From positions 1 to 33,740 of the forward strand of contig JANWLH010000119.1 of the NCBI GenBank assembly GCA_025450915.1: a stretch of DNA of 33,740 bases, written 5' to 3'. Of the stretch, positions 24,038 to 31,723 are shown piece by piece. Within the stretch, counting starts at the first letter, position 1. Every line of letters starts with the position of its first letter. A program made the position numbers and the translations under genes. The notes under the pieces are model-generated. The model was not told the origin of the DNA, ran no database searches, and saw only the letters and a list, made by a program, of their open reading frames with translations. The stretch is from Candidatus Limnocylindrales bacterium. GTDB taxonomy: Bacteria > Chloroflexota > Limnocylindria > Limnocylindrales > CSP1-4.

Positions 24038-24658
24038 GTGAACGCAGCTCATCCGTTGCCGCGCGCGATCGCCGGGATTGCCGTCCCGCAGGACGACGTC
24101 TCCGCCGCTACCTGGCATTGGGCACAGCGTTCGCTGCCGGACTACCTGCTCGGCCACTCGGTCCGGGCCTTCTGCTGGGGCGACGCGATCGCCACGGTGG
24201 AAGGCTGGACCTACGACCGCCAGGTCCTGTGGACCGCATCGCTCATGCACGACTTCGGCCTGACCCGGATCGCGAGGAACACCATGTGCTTCGAGGTCGA
24301 AGGCGCAGAGATCGCCCGGGAGTTCCTGGAGCGGGCCGGAATGGACCCGGAGGCGGCCGACCTGGCCGCGATCGCGATCATCCTCCACATGCGGGCGGGC
24401 GTGACCCTGGCCGACGGCGTCGAGTCCGTGCTCCTCGACCGGGCGACCGGCCTCGACGTTCGGGGCGACGGGTTCGAACTTGCCGATCGCGTCCGTCCCG
24501 GCGTGATGGCGGCGTTCCCGCGTGGATCCTTCGATCGCCACTTCCTCCGGGCGATCGAGCGCGAGGTCGCGGTCCGACCGGGCTGCGAGAGCTCGCGCCT
24601 GCTGATCGACAACGACCTCGCGGGCTGGATGGCCAGGTCACCCTGGACCAGGGTGTAG
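24038..24658 (+). CDS. HD-domain protein, cyanamide hydratase-like
   Basis: 206-aa HD-domain protein. Metal ligands are recognisable as H40 (LGHSVRAFCWGDA), H71-D72 (LMHDFGLT) and the downstream HMRAGVTLADGVESVLLDRATGLDVRG. The AAxxWxxxSLPDYLLGHSVRAF start is typical of the cyanamide hydratase/HD phosphohydrolase subgroup. The reaction is not predictable beyond metal-dependent hydrolysis. GTG 24038 follows the DUF1801 stop at two bases, ending a three-gene unit that closes with a 10-bp hairpin. Confidence 0.83.
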   Translation: MNAAHPLPRAIAGIAVPQDDVSAATWHWAQRSLPDYLLGHSVRAFCWGDAIATVEGWTYDRQVLWTASLMHDFGLTRIARNTMCFEVEGAEIAREFLERAGMDPEAADLAAIAIILHMRAGVTLADGVESVLLDRATGLDVRGDGFELADRVRPGVMAAFPRGSFDRHFLRAIEREVAVRPGCESSRLLIDNDLAGWMARSPWTRV

Positions 24659-24683
24659 CGCCGGCCCGGGCCTGAATCAAGGA

Positions 24684-24718
24684 GGCCACCCGTCACGCTC
24701 CTTGCGCAACGGGTGGCC
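24684..24718. terminator. Hairpin between convergent genes
   Basis: GGCCACCCGT (24684-24693) and ACGGGTGGCC (24709-24718) form a perfect 10-bp stem with a 15-base loop. It lies 25 bp after the HD gene and 26 bp from the end of the convergent glycine-zipper gene. There is no T-run, so it may be a bidirectional or Rho-assisted terminator. Confidence 0.6.
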
Positions 24719-24744
24719 CTGGAGCGACGGCCGTCAGGGCCGAG

Positions 24745-25053
24745 CTACCAGCTCTTCTCTTCCTTGGTGACGACGACCTCTTCGTCCTTGCGCTTGGAAT
24801 CGAGGGCACCCGCGGTGGCTCCGGCCGCGGCGCCGATCGCCCCGCCCACAACGGCTCCCACCGGGCCCCCGACGACGGCTCCGACGGCGCCGCCCGCGAC
24901 GGCCCCGCCGACGGTGCCACCGGCCTCTTCGTCGCCATGCGGCTCACCCTTCTCGAGGGTCTTCGTGGTCGTGATCGGCGCCGGGTTCGTCTCGATCGTC
25001 TCGTGGCGCTCGACGCCGTCTGTCGTGACGGTCTGGGTCTTCACTTCAGTCAT
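24745..25053 (-). CDS. Small glycine-zipper protein
   Basis: 102 aa. A hydrophilic N-terminal part rich in Thr/Glu (VKTQTVTTDGVERHETIETNPAP) leads to an almost uninterrupted Gly/Ala/Val zipper at residues ~45-85 with GxxxG/AxxxG spacing (GGAVAGGAVGAVVGG, AVVGGAIGAAAGATAG). A charged tail follows (SKRKDEEVVVTKEEKSW). Glycine-zipper proteins associate with membranes; this resembles small stress-linked envelope proteins, but I cannot name a function. A good AAGGAGA ribosome-binding site precedes the ATG. The 116 bp upstream, towards the EamA gene, holds nothing recognisable. Confidence 0.75.
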   Translation of the reverse strand: MTEVKTQTVTTDGVERHETIETNPAPITTTKTLEKGEPHGDEEAGGTVGGAVAGGAVGAVVGGPVGAVVGGAIGAAAGATAGALDSKRKDEEVVVTKEEKSW

Positions 25054-25169
25054 CGTGGTTCTCCTTGACGATGCGCTTCGTGCGCTTCAGGCCACGATGT
25101 CGGAGCCGACGGTCACACGGCCTTCGACCGCGAGCCTTCGTTCTTGCAACCGTGCATCAGTCGCAGGGA

Positions 25170-26075
25170 TCAGGGAGCGGCGGCGGCTCCGCTGGGCGCC
25201 ACGGCAGGCTCGCCGGCAGCGTCCCGCGGCCGGCGCGTCGCGAGGGTCGAGCCGAGGATGACCAGCGCGAAGCCGATGCCCATCGCGAGGGTGAACGTCT
25301 CGTTGAGGACCAGGACTCCCAGGACGGCAGCGACCGCCGGGTTGACGTAGGTGATCACCGTGGAGCGGACTGGGCCGATCTCCCTGATGAGCTCGGCGAA
25401 CAGGAGGAACGCCGCGGCGGTGCACAGGACCGCCAGGATCACGATCGCCGCAAGGACGTTCGTCGACGGGACCACCGCGGGCCATTGGAGGATCGCGATC
25501 GGCAGGTAGACCACGGCGCACAGACCGAGCGACAGCGCCATCACGCCGACTGCCGGCAACCCGCCGAGGCGGCGGGACAGGATGGCCGGGCCGATCGCAT
25601 AGCCCACGATGACGATCGCGATCTCCAGGAACGCCGTGGCATCCGAGGAGGCAAAGTCGGAACCGACGATGGCGGCGACCCCGACAAGTCCGAGGAGCAG
25701 GCCGAACAGGCCGGTCCGACTGGCGCGGTCTGTGCCGCCCGTGGCGAGGGCAATTGCCGTGCCCACGAGCGGAACCCCGGCAATGAGCAGGCCCGAGAGC
25801 GAGCTCGACAGGTGCTGCTCGGCGGATCCGAGGGCGACCCATGGCCCGGCGATCTCGAACGCGGCGAAGGCGACGACCCAACGCCAGCGCGCCAACACCG
25901 CTCGAAGGTCGACGCGAGCGATGGCGATCGGCAGGAGGATCGCCGTGGCGATCCCGGTCCGCGCGAAGACAAGCACGGCCGGCGAGATCTCGGCCACCGC
26001 CACGCGGATGAAGAGGTACGGGATTCCCCAGATCACGGCCATCAGGCTGAACAGGAGAATTCCGCGCCGGGTCAT
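25170..26075 (-). CDS. EamA/DMT family transporter
   Basis: 301-aa inner-membrane protein with about ten helices in two EamA repeats. The first begins GILLFSLMAVIWGIPYLFIRVAVAEISPAVLVFARTGIA; the second includes LCTAAAFLLFAELIREIGPVRSTVITYVNPAVAAVLGVLVLNETFT, the classic EamA C-terminal block. A short Pro/Ala tail follows. These are drug/metabolite or amino-acid exporters; the substrate is not predictable. The ATG at 26075 has a TACCCT box seven bases upstream and no Shine-Dalgarno. It diverges from the methyltransferase at 26145. Confidence 0.9.
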   Translation of the reverse strand: MTRRGILLFSLMAVIWGIPYLFIRVAVAEISPAVLVFARTGIATAILLPIAIARVDLRAVLARWRWVVAFAAFEIAGPWVALGSAEQHLSSSLSGLLIAGVPLVGTAIALATGGTDRASRTGLFGLLLGLVGVAAIVGSDFASSDATAFLEIAIVIVGYAIGPAILSRRLGGLPAVGVMALSLGLCAVVYLPIAILQWPAVVPSTNVLAAIVILAVLCTAAAFLLFAELIREIGPVRSTVITYVNPAVAAVLGVLVLNETFTLAMGIGFALVILGSTLATRRPRDAAGEPAVAPSGAAAAP

Positions 26076-26088
26076 GCCGAAAAGGGTA
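26076..26088 (-). promoter_or_regulatory. Leaderless -10 box TACCCT for the EamA gene
   Basis: Minus-strand TACCCT (26088-26083), seven bases before ATG 26075. Confidence 0.55.
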
Positions 26089-26132
26089 CAGGGCGAAACC
26101 GTTGCGGCGCCCATCGGCCGGACCCGAGGCGC

Positions 26133-26144
26133 TAGAGTCCGAGG
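26133..26144 (+). promoter_or_regulatory. Leaderless -10 box TAGAGT for the methyltransferase
   Basis: TAGAGT (26133-26138) is six bases before GTG 26145. The surrounding GCTAGAGTCCG is identical to that at 22271-22281. Confidence 0.6.
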
Positions 26145-26903
26145 GTGAGCTTCGATGTGGCGGCCACCGCCTATGACGATTTCATGGGCCGCTACTCGCG
26201 GCTGCTGGCCGAGCAGATGGCTGACCTGGCCGGCGTGCGCGCCGGTCAGCGGGCCCTCGATGTGGGCTCCGGCCCCGGCGCGCTCACGGCCGAGCTCGTT
26301 CGACGGCTCGGGCCGGAGCATGTCGCCGCCGTCGAGCCCTCGACACCGTTCGTGGCGGCCATGCGCAGCCGGTTTCCGGGCGTGGAGATCCTCCAGGCGT
26401 CGGCGGAGTCGCTGCCGTTCGCGGCCGGCTCGTTCGATGCGGCGCTTGCCCAGCTCGTGGTCCATTTCATGACAGACCCTGTCGCGGGCCTCGTCGAGAT
26501 GAAGCGGGTGACCCGGCCGGGCGGCGTTGTCGCGGCCTGCGTCTGGGATCACGGTGGCGGCCTCGGTCCGCTCGGCCTCTTCTGGCAGGCGGCCCGCGAG
26601 CTCGACCCGGAGGTCCATGACGAGTCGAGGCTCGCCGGAGCTTCCGAAGGTTCGCTCGCGTCGCTCTTCCGGGCTGCCGGTCTGCGCGACCTCCAGGAGA
26701 CCGTCGTGGCGGCGGATCTCGAGCACGAGTCCTTCGAGGAATGGTGGGCGCCGTTCACCCGGGGCGTTGGCCCGGCGGGCTCGTACACCGCCGGCCTCGA
26801 TCCGGAACGACAAGCCCGGCTGCGGGAAGCCTGCCGGCGCCTGCTGCCGGCCGGATCGTTCGTCCTGCCCGCCCGGGCCTGGGCGGTCAGCGGCGTCGCC
26901 TGA
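26145..26903 (+). CDS. Class I SAM-dependent methyltransferase (Methyltransf_11)
   Basis: 252 aa. Motif I LDVGSGPGALTAELVRRLG, motif II AVEPSTPFVAAMRSRF, then LQASAESLPFAAGSFDAALAQLVVHFMTDP and the post-motif VTRPGGVVAACVWD. The start FDVAATAYDDFMGRYSRLLAEQM is typical of the UbiE/COQ5-like small-molecule branch. The substrate is unknown. The GTG start is supported by the TAGAGT box at leaderless spacing. A large imperfect hairpin separates it from the convergent VOC gene. Confidence 0.88.
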   Translation: MSFDVAATAYDDFMGRYSRLLAEQMADLAGVRAGQRALDVGSGPGALTAELVRRLGPEHVAAVEPSTPFVAAMRSRFPGVEILQASAESLPFAAGSFDAALAQLVVHFMTDPVAGLVEMKRVTRPGGVVAACVWDHGGGLGPLGLFWQAARELDPEVHDESRLAGASEGSLASLFRAAGLRDLQETVVAADLEHESFEEWWAPFTRGVGPAGSYTAGLDPERQARLREACRRLLPAGSFVLPARAWAVSGVA

Positions 26904-26936
26904 GGACGAGAGGGACAGAGGTCCGGCACGAAGAGC

Positions 26937-26977
26937 CGGCGCCCGGCCGAGAGCCCCGGGAGTGCTGGCCGGCGCCG
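26937..26977. terminator. GC-rich hairpin between convergent genes
   Basis: CGGCGCCCGGCC (26937-26948) pairs with GGCCGGCGCCG (26967-26977) with one bulged C and an 18-base loop. It lies between the ends of the methyltransferase and the VOC gene. There is no T-tract. Confidence 0.5.
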
Positions 26978-27005
26978 TTCGTCCGGCTCGACCAGTCGGT
27001 GGTCG

Positions 27006-27365
27006 CTACATGTCCATCGGACTGAGGAGCTGGAAGTAGTTGCCGTCCGGGTCGGCCAGCGTCGCAATCGACGAGCCGGGCTGGCCTTCGAACTCGTACG
27101 GCGCCGTGATCACGATCGCGCCGGCCGCCTTCATCTTCTCGAACTGGCCCGCGACGTCCTTGGTCTCGATGTTCCAGATGAACCGGCCGGGCATCGTGTT
27201 GCGGCCGTGAACCTCCGAGTGGGGCGCGATCGTGATGTAGCCCGAGCCGATCTTCCAGCTGGTGTACGGGCCCATGACCATGCCCGGCTCACCGAGCACC
27301 TTGGTGTAGTAGTCGACCAATGCCGGGGCGTTGTCCGACCCGATCAGGATGCTGTTGAAGTCCAC
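27006..27365 (-). CDS. VOC family (glyoxalase/dioxygenase-fold) protein
   Basis: 119-aa single-chain vicinal-oxygen-chelate protein with two beta-alpha-beta-beta-beta units: FNSILIGSDNAPALVDYYTKVLGEPGM..GYITIAPHSEV and GRFIWNIETKDVAGQFEKMKAAGAIVITAPYE..IATLADPDGNYFQLL. The ADPDGNYFQLL ending is the family signature, and the final Asp/Glu-type ligand is not obvious. Members include glyoxalase I, fosfomycin resistance proteins and bleomycin-binding proteins; the role here is unknown. GTG 27365 is chosen because GGAGAG lies four bases upstream. TATCCT at 27408-27403 (minus strand) could be its -10. Confidence 0.82.
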   Translation of the reverse strand: MDFNSILIGSDNAPALVDYYTKVLGEPGMVMGPYTSWKIGSGYITIAPHSEVHGRNTMPGRFIWNIETKDVAGQFEKMKAAGAIVITAPYEFEGQPGSSIATLADPDGNYFQLLSPMDM

Positions 27366-27752
27366 TGCACTCTCCACTGGGCTGCGGTGTTGGCGTCGCT
27401 TCAGGATACCGAGGCAGGGCCCGATGGTCGCCCCCCGGCCGTGCCCTCTGCCCTGGCTGAGGGCACACATCCCATGCGGCGTGACAGAACGCCGGCTTGA
27501 TCCGCGCGCAGCCAATGGCGTGGAGCCGTGTCGCCACAGGAGAACAAGACGACCGAATCGCTTGTGCTTTGCGGGTCCGAACCGCCTGATTCCGCCGGTA
27601 TGGTCGCCCCAGGAGAACGTTTCGAGGGAATCCGGCTCGAGAGACTGCCCGCAGGTCCCCGAGTCCCGCCGTCTGTTCGCCCACGGCGAACGGCCACCCG
27701 AGCCCAGGAACGGGGGCGCTGGGCCGGGGCCCGGACGGAGACCGCCGATTGC
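27366..27752. other. 400-bp divergent intergenic region with hairpin and direct repeat
   Basis: No gene supported. Contents: a TATCCT box (27403-27408, minus) for the VOC gene; a perfect 8-bp hairpin, GTGCCCTC (27441-27448) with GAGGGCAC (27459-27466); and a direct repeat GTCGCCACAGGAGAAC (27530-27545) / GTCGCCCCAGGAGAAC (27603-27618), 15 of 16 identical and 73 bp apart. Those repeats resemble the GTCTCACCAGGAACG elements near 10.2 kb. Confidence 0.55.
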
Positions 27753-27765
27753 TATTCTTCGGCCG
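27753..27765 (+). promoter_or_regulatory. Leaderless -10 box TATTCT for the MFS gene
   Basis: TATTCT (27753-27758), seven bases before GTG 27766, with no ribosome-binding site. It favours this GTG over the one at 27772. Confidence 0.55.
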
Positions 27766-29001
27766 GTGCGAGTGACCGCCCGGATCGTTGAGGCCATCGC
27801 TCCGACCAGGCTCGGGCGCAAGTTCCGCTGGCTGCTCGCAGCGTCGATCGCCAACGGGATCGGCGACGGCGTCGTGGTCTCCGCCGGCCCGCTGCTCGTG
27901 GCATCCCTGACCCACGATCCGTTCCTCGTATCGCTTGCCCTTCTGAGCGAGTACCTGCCCGTCCTGCTCTTCGGGGTGATCGGCGGGGTCGCGGCCGACC
28001 GGTTCGACCGGCGACGGATGGTCATGATCGTGAACCTCGGTCGGACCTTCGTGCTGACCGCGCTCGTCGTCGTCATCGCCAGCGGTGCGGCAAGCATCGC
28101 GCTCGTCCTGGTCGCCCTGTTCGCGCTTGGGACGGGGGAGACGTTCGCCGACTCGGCGACCAGCACGCTCTTGCCCGGCCTGGTCGCCCGCGAGGACCTG
28201 GGCATCGGCAATGCCCGGATCCAGGGCGCCCAGCTGCTGACGAACCAGCTCCTGCTCCCGCCCGTCGGCGCGTTCCTCTTCGCGATCGGTCCGGGGATCC
28301 CGTTCGCGACGAACGCCATCGGCTTCGCGCTCGGCGCGGTGCTCATCTCGCGGCTCGCCACCGATGTCCGCCGGTCCCGGCCGGATCGAACCGGCGTGCG
28401 CAGCGAGATGGCCCGGGGTCTGCGCTGGCTCTTCGCGCATCCGCCGATGCGGACCCTGGCGCTGACGATCTTCACGTTCAACATCACGTTCGGCGCAGCC
28501 TGGTCGGTCCTCGTCCTGTACGCCGGCCAGCGGCTCGGGATGAACGCGGTCGGGTTCGGGCTGCTGACGACGGCCGTCGCCCTCGGCGGCGTGATCGGGA
28601 CCGTCTCCTACGGTCGCCTGGAGCGGCGCTTCAAGCTGTCGGACATCATGCGGGTTGGGCTGATCATCGAGACGTTCACCCACCTGGTCCTGGCCCTGAC
28701 GACCTCGGCGGCGATCGCCCTGGGCACCCTCGTCGTCTTCGGTGCCCATGCGTTCGTGTGGGGTACGACGTCCACGGTCGTGCGCCAGCGCGCGGTGCCC
28801 GACGAGCTCCTGGGCCGGGTAAGCGGCGTCTACCGGGTGGCGATTATGGGCGGGATCGTGATCGGGACGCCGATCGGGGGTCTCCTCGCCAAGCAGTTCG
28901 GGATCACGGCGCCGTTCTGGTTCGCCTTCGCCGGCTCGGCGTTCCTGGTCGTGGCGCTCTGGCGCCAGTTCGAGAACATCGTCCACTCGAGCGAGATCTA
29001 A
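27766..29001 (+). CDS. MFS transporter (EntS/Bcr-like exporter)
   Basis: 411-aa major facilitator with about 10-12 helices. The loop 2-3 motif is GGVAADRFDRRRMVMIVNLGRT; the second-half signature is YGRLERRFKLSD and the end VPDELLGRVSGVYRVAIMGGIVIGTPIGGLLA. It belongs to the MFS_3/EntS-like exporter branch (enterobactin or macrolide efflux relatives). The substrate is unknown. GTG 27766 is chosen from the promoter spacing; upstream in-frame sequence is not protein-like. The gene stands alone, bounded by two repeat-bearing gaps. Confidence 0.9.
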   Translation: MRVTARIVEAIAPTRLGRKFRWLLAASIANGIGDGVVVSAGPLLVASLTHDPFLVSLALLSEYLPVLLFGVIGGVAADRFDRRRMVMIVNLGRTFVLTALVVVIASGAASIALVLVALFALGTGETFADSATSTLLPGLVAREDLGIGNARIQGAQLLTNQLLLPPVGAFLFAIGPGIPFATNAIGFALGAVLISRLATDVRRSRPDRTGVRSEMARGLRWLFAHPPMRTLALTIFTFNITFGAAWSVLVLYAGQRLGMNAVGFGLLTTAVALGGVIGTVSYGRLERRFKLSDIMRVGLIIETFTHLVLALTTSAAIALGTLVVFGAHAFVWGTTSTVVRQRAVPDELLGRVSGVYRVAIMGGIVIGTPIGGLLAKQFGITAPFWFAFAGSAFLVVALWRQFENIVHSSEI

Positions 29002-29077
29002 GCGTCGCCCCTTGCCTGGCTCGGGCCGCCTTCGGTGCCCGTGTCCGGTGCTCGGGTTCGGTGCCCCGGGCGACGTC

Positions 29078-29244
29078 GGGACGATTGTCGCCACGAGACG
29101 CACTACCTCAACCCCGGGGTTGTTCGACCTGAATCTCGGGCCCAGCGGCCCGATTCCCTGCACGACCCTGCCTGCCGAGCTCGCCGAAAGGGCCCATCAA
29201 AGCCCGACCGTCGAGGTAGTGCGTCTCCCAGCGACATTCGTCCC
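29078..29244. repeat. Long inverted repeat with internal palindrome (MITE-like)
   Basis: Arms of about 32 bp at 29078-29109 and 29213-29244 match at about 28 positions. The core, GAGACGCACTACCTC (29095-29109) and GAGGTAGTGCGTCTC (29213-29227), is a perfect 15-bp inverted match. The outer ends read GGGACGA..TGTCGC and its complement. The spacer of ~103 bp begins with a perfect 14-bp palindrome CAACCCCGGGGTTG (29109-29122) and encodes nothing recognisable. No flanking target duplication is clear. It may be a miniature mobile element or a large RNA/cruciform structure. The rest of the 29002-29326 gap holds a direct TTCGGTGCCC repeat (29031-29040, 29057-29066) and the hairpin below. Confidence 0.7.
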
Positions 29245-29264
29245 AAGTCGCGCCCGACAAGAGT

Positions 29265-29293
29265 GATGGGCCGCCCAGATTGGACGGCCCATC
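29265..29293 (-). terminator. Hairpin downstream of the SEC-C gene
   Basis: GATGGGCCG (29265-29273) and CGGCCCATC (29285-29293) form a perfect 9-bp stem with an 11-base loop, 34 bp after the SEC-C stop on the minus strand and followed by TCTTGT. A likely terminator for the minus-strand operon. Confidence 0.6.
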
Positions 29294-29326
29294 TCGATCG
29301 ATCGCTGGTAGTCGTCTCGGTCGCGG

Positions 29327-29486
29327 TCAAAAGCGGCCCGAGCCGAGACAGCAGAGCTTGTAGCGCTTGCCCGACCGGCAAGGACAAGGATCATTCCGAC
29401 CGAGCTTCTCGATGGAAGCAACTCCTTGTCGCCATGCACGACCCGATCGGCTCCTGCGACTCGTAGTCGCGATGCTCGCGTGCCAT
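29327..29486 (-). pseudogene. Small SEC-C zinc-motif protein gene with apparent frameshift
   Basis: The minus strand encodes a clear C-terminal SEC-C motif, [19 protein letters not shown] then CC, ending LGSGRF and a stop at 29327. SEC-C is the zinc-binding CxC-x8-CC tail of SecA, also found on small proteins. An excellent AGGAGG ribosome-binding site six bases before ATG 29486 starts a different frame ([20 protein letters not shown]...) that hits TGA after 31 codons. Joining the two needs one +1 shift near 29410, which would give a protein of about 52 aa. A GTG at 29491 is in the SEC-C frame, but its N-terminus looks like a shadow frame and the codon lies too close to the ribosome-binding site. 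Either a real frameshift, a sequencing error, or an unusual start. It is 17 bp downstream of the DUF1810 gene. Confidence 0.6.
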
Positions 29487-29502
29487 GGCACACCTCCTCA
29501 AC

Positions 29503-29919
29503 TCAGCCCAGGAGCACGTCCGTCAGCGGATCGGGAAGGCCATCGTAATATCGGTCCAGGACCTGCTGGAAGAGCGGCTCGTCAGGTGCGGCTCGAAGAA
29601 ACAGCGTCATCGATGACCGGACCTTCATCGCGTCCAGCGCGCCGAAGATCTCGCCGGCGGTTCGGCCCTTCGTCGCCAGGAGGATCCCCGCGCATTCGCG
29701 GAGTCGGGCACCGAGCAGGGGATCGGCCAGGTACGCCCGGGCCTCGTCAAGCGATGTGATCGAGTACCGCTGGGACATCCAGCTGTGGCCGAGACCCGCG
29801 ATCTGCGGAAAGATGAACCAGATCCAATGACCGCCCTTGCGGCCCGCGCGGAGCTCCTCGACGATGCCCGGATACGAGCCCGCCTGCTCCGAGACGAAGC
29901 GGCCGAGGTCGTAGCTCAA
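29503..29919 (-). CDS. DUF1810 family protein
   Basis: 138 aa, fully typical of DUF1810: DLGRFVSEQAGSYPGIVEELRAGRKGGHWIWFIFPQIAGLG, RYSITSLDEARAYLADPLLGARLRECAGILL, IFGALDAMKVRSSMTLFLRA, and VLDRYYDGLPDPLTDVLL. These are small helical proteins with remote similarity to calpastatin-like and ADP-ribose-related (NADAR/DarT neighbourhood) families; their function is not established. The start appears to be TTG at 29919, since no ATG or GTG fits the conserved N-terminus. It begins 10 bp after the secreted-protein gene and is probably co-transcribed with it. Confidence 0.85.
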   Translation of the reverse strand: MSYDLGRFVSEQAGSYPGIVEELRAGRKGGHWIWFIFPQIAGLGHSWMSQRYSITSLDEARAYLADPLLGARLRECAGILLATKGRTAGEIFGALDAMKVRSSMTLFLRAAPDEPLFQQVLDRYYDGLPDPLTDVLLG

Positions 29920-29929
29920 GCGGCTGCGT

Positions 29930-31723
29930 TCACTTCAGCAGCGCGTAGCGGTACTTGAGTCGGACGTCGGCAACGTCGTAGTGGCCATAGCCCGTGTCGA
30001 GGACGACGCCACGAATGGTGTGGCCCAGCAGGTTGTACGCGAGGTTGCCGCTGATCGCCGTCCAGCCATACCTGGACGGCACCTCGTTGAGCGGCGAGAA
30101 GTAGTCGATGATCCACTTCGAGCCCGACGGCCAGTTGCCGAGCCGCTTGTCCTGGAGCCCAATGTCGACGACGCTGCCGCTCCCCAGGACCGAGAACGAA
30201 AAGCCGGAGTAGCGAGTCGCCGTCGGCAGCGAGAACTGGTAGCCCAGCGCGTAGAACTCGGGACCCATGATGAACGGGAGGGTCATCCGGGCACCGCCTG
30301 CATAGACGGGGCTGGCGGTGACCTTGCCGGCACTGCCGCCGCGGGCCGTGAATCGGTCTCCGGCCACGGTCTTGGTCACCGAGTACCACACCAGCTTCTT
30401 GAGGGAGACGGTCACCTTGTCCGTGAACGTGACGTGCGCGCCGAGCTCGTCCGTGACGACCGTCGTGATCCGGTAGACACCCGCCGGGACCGTCGAGCCG
30501 GCGGTCGTACGACCATTCCAGACGACGCTGTAATCACCGACGTCGCGCATGGGCACTGCCAGGCGGCGAACCACGCTGCCATGAGAGTTTGTGATCGCGA
30601 CCGCGACCGATTCCGGTTCGTCAAGCTCGCCCCTGATCGAAACGGTGTCGACGAAGCCATCGACTACGGGGTAGAAGGTTGCGTAATTCGGACCGAAGTC
30701 GATCGCGTGAGCGAAGTCCGTGACGATTGACATTTCCAGTGGAGCGCTGGTGGACGGGCTCGCGATACTCGTCCCACTCCAGACCGCGGTGATTTCGTGA
30801 GTTCCGACGGTATTCAATGTCGCAAAGACGACGGCGGTCCCGAAACGACCATCGAGGTTCTCGGCCGGGGCTGATCCGATGTCGGTGGTCCCGTCGAAGA
30901 ACGTTACCGTGCCGGTCCCGATTACCTGCGCGTCGTGAACCGGCGAGGACACCTGGGCCTCGAAGGAGGTCTGAGTCCCTGCCTCCAGCTCAGTCGTGGA
31001 CGTGCTGACGACGATCGTGGTCGGAATCAGGCCAACCTGGAAGTCCACCGGGCCCGAGGTTGCATCCTCGTTCGAGAAGCTCTCGCTGTAGTCAGCCTCG
31101 AACTCGAAGGTGCCTTGGCTCTCGACGCCGAGGTTGACGTCTGCTCCACAGGCGAACGTGCCGTCGTCATTCCGGATCAGGCTGGCCGCGACGTCCTCGA
31201 TTGGGCCGCTGGGAAGCTGCTGGATGGCGAAGCCACCGTCACAATCCGCAGCGGCGACTCGAGCGTGGAGGCGCATCTCGTCGAGCGTGGTGACAATGCT
31301 CGAGCCCGATGGGCTCCCCGCGGTGAGGCTCACCGTGACCGAGTGGCGGTTGAAGTCGACTTCAACCGTGTTGCTCGTGACGGACGCATAGGTACCGTTG
31401 TCGGTCGAGACCACGTAAAAGAAATGTGGGCCGATGTACTGCATCGTCGAGGGCCGGAAGCCCCAGTCCAGGACGCCGGAAGACGTTGTGACCCCGAACG
31501 CATCGAGGCTCGAGGCGGTGTCCAGGAGTCGGACCTCGATCCCTGCAACGGCAGGACTCACCGTCAGGGTCAGGTCCAACGGAATGTCGCTGAACTGATT
31601 GGTGGCGCTGGCCGAGAGGCTGAGCGTCAGGTCGGTTGACGCCTGGACGGCAGCCGGCATCACGAGCCCGACAACGAATAGCACACCGATCGCGACCGAC
31701 CAGCGCGAGCCCCCGCGGTGCAT
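29930..31723 (-). CDS. Large secreted protein with Ig-like and FlgD-type domains
   Basis: 597 aa, not a named family. A signal peptide (basic RGGSRW, hydrophobic VAIGVLFVVGLVM, cleavage after VQA near residue 28) is followed by several beta-sandwich units. One is a Big_3-like repeat (TGTVTFFDGTTDIGSAPAENLDG..GTHEITAVWSGTS). Another is a FlgD-Ig unit (YSVVWNGRTTAGSTVPAGVYRITTVVTDE). The C-terminal ~160 residues form a jelly-roll-like domain. There is no anchor or sorting signal, so it is presumably released or wall-associated; adhesion or polymer binding is possible (inference). GGGAGGGG precedes ATG 31723. An insertion sequence begins 19 bp upstream of the start, so the original promoter has been displaced. 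Confidence 0.78.
   Translation of the reverse strand: MHRGGSRWSVAIGVLFVVGLVMPAAVQASTDLTLSLSASATNQFSDIPLDLTLTVSPAVAGIEVRLLDTASSLDAFGVTTSSGVLDWGFRPSTMQYIGPHFFYVVSTDNGTYASVTSNTVEVDFNRHSVTVSLTAGSPSGSSIVTTLDEMRLHARVAAADCDGGFAIQQLPSGPIEDVAASLIRNDDGTFACGADVNLGVESQGTFEFEADYSESFSNEDATSGPVDFQVGLIPTTIVVSTSTTELEAGTQTSFEAQVSSPVHDAQVIGTGTVTFFDGTTDIGSAPAENLDGRFGTAVVFATLNTVGTHEITAVWSGTSIASPSTSAPLEMSIVTDFAHAIDFGPNYATFYPVVDGFVDTVSIRGELDEPESVAVAITNSHGSVVRRLAVPMRDVGDYSVVWNGRTTAGSTVPAGVYRITTVVTDELGAHVTFTDKVTVSLKKLVWYSVTKTVAGDRFTARGGSAGKVTASPVYAGGARMTLPFIMGPEFYALGYQFSLPTATRYSGFSFSVLGSGSVVDIGLQDKRLGNWPSGSKWIIDYFSPLNEVPSRYGWTAISGNLAYNLLGHTIRGVVLDTGYGHYDVADVRLKYRYALLK

Noticed and set aside
24466-24482. GGGTTCGAACT, resembling a tRNA T-arm.
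   Set aside because: It lies inside the HD-domain coding frame with no acceptor stem or anticodon arm around it.
24684-27466. GC-rich hairpins considered as riboswitches.
   Set aside because: They are simple stems, two of them between convergent gene ends, without conserved aptamer features.
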